This document shows positions 21,532 to 21,793 of a DNA stretch of 21,793 nt, in pieces (the stretch's first letter is position 1; each line of letters begins with the position of its first letter). The notes under the pieces are model-generated. The model was not told where the DNA came from, made no database searches, and was given only the letters and a program-made list of their open reading frames with translations. The DNA comes from an uncultured Pseudomonas sp. GTDB taxonomy: Bacteria; Pseudomonadota; Gammaproteobacteria; Pseudomonadales; Pseudomonadaceae. The translations under genes were made by a program, and so were the position numbers. The stretch spans positions 1 through 21,793 of the forward strand of contig NZ_CAMPHN010000069.1 of NCBI RefSeq assembly GCF_946885885.1, read 5' to 3'.

Positions 21532-21793
21532 AACAGCCGGGCGACCGCCAACACGGCGACCACGCAGAGCAACGCGATGGCCACCGCCACAATCAGCAAA
21601 GGTTTGTTCGAACGAATATTGCTGACGGCGGGCGCCGGTTTCGAGGCTGGATTTAACGGGGCGGCGGCGTGCAGCGGGTTGGCCCTGGCCACCGGCTGGG
21701 CGACGGCCGCCCGGGGCGGTGGCGAGTTGCGGATCGGCTTGGGCAGGTCGATGGCGCGCATGAACACAGTGGCGTCTTCGTCTTCGACCTGGG
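21528..21793 (-). CDS. Partial gene: C-terminus of a membrane-anchored protein
   Basis: The frame is open to the right edge, so the start is outside the window; a GTG at 21767 is internal rather than a start, since the upstream codons continue VEDEDATV. The visible 87 residues are an acidic stretch, then ATVFMRAIDLPKP, a Pro/Ala-rich linker of about 40 residues, and one hydrophobic C-terminal segment (about LLIVAVAIALLCVVAVLAV) followed by Arg-Leu-Phe. This is the layout of a tail-anchored or linker-plus-anchor membrane protein, but no family can be named from this part. Its TAG stop (21528-21530) overlaps the TAA of the convergent lipoprotein gene. Confidence 0.6.
   Translation of the reverse strand, partial: QVEDEDATVFMRAIDLPKPIRNSPPPRAAVAQPVARANPLHAAAPLNPASKPAPAVSNIRSNKPLLIVAVAIALLCVVAVLAVARLF

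Noticed and set aside
1..21793. tRNA, rRNA, riboswitch or defence-system genes
   Set aside because: Intergenic regions were read on both strands; none showed a cloverleaf, rRNA segment or recognised riboswitch core, and no nuclease, toxin or reverse transcriptase protein was found.

Overview
The window is a chromosomal stretch of a high-GC gammaproteobacterium, almost certainly Pseudomonas in the broad sense (Pseudomonadaceae). The evidence is the codon use, the spacing and style of the palindromic intergenic repeats, and the gene families present. No rRNA, tRNA, CRISPR array, prophage or transposase gene was seen. Most genes are single transcription units with clear Shine-Dalgarno sites. The only likely operon is usp plus a CAP-domain gene on the minus strand.

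Layout. 1-301: imperfect palindrome and leader of rlhA. 302-2305: RlhA, a U32-type 23S rRNA hydroxylase. 2306-2905: gene-free stretch with REP-like palindromes. 2906-3499: YflT-like stress protein. 3766-4987: two convergent, unrelated-looking small lipoproteins around a shared hairpin. 5339-5515: a 169-bp MITE with 16-bp perfect terminal inverted repeats and a TTAG target duplication. 5677-9606: a 1309-residue lipoprotein with carboxypeptidase-regulatory and Ig/PKD-like modules and three c-type heme motifs. 9716-10132 (minus): HPF/RaiA-family ribosome-associated protein. 10745-12706: FtsH-like AAA+ zinc metalloprotease, bracketed by related intergenic repeats. 13038-14207 (minus): FliB-like protein. 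14531-15556: orphan TAXI-type solute-binding protein. 15597-15650: a perfect 23-bp-stem REP hairpin. 15796-16077: parvulin PpiC. 16150-17034 and 17157-17588 (minus): secreted tandem-CAP protein and universal stress protein. 17887-18588: YebC-family protein. 18744-19364: lipoprotein. 19555-20367: family-3 periplasmic binding protein. 20552-20878: small unknown protein. 20968-21531: lipoprotein with a repeated tail. 21528 to the right edge (minus): partial gene for a protein with a C-terminal membrane anchor.

The genes do not form one pathway. A loose theme is envelope and stress functions: five lipoproteins, two orphan binding proteins, a membrane protease, Usp, a ribosome hibernation factor and a stress protein. 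The most unusual item is the large three-heme-motif lipoprotein, which has no recognised partner here and an inserted MITE plus a strong leader hairpin just upstream. Next are the FtsH paralogue and its repeat-flanked setting, and the internal duplication in the CAP protein. I did not see evidence for a defence system or other multi-gene novelty.
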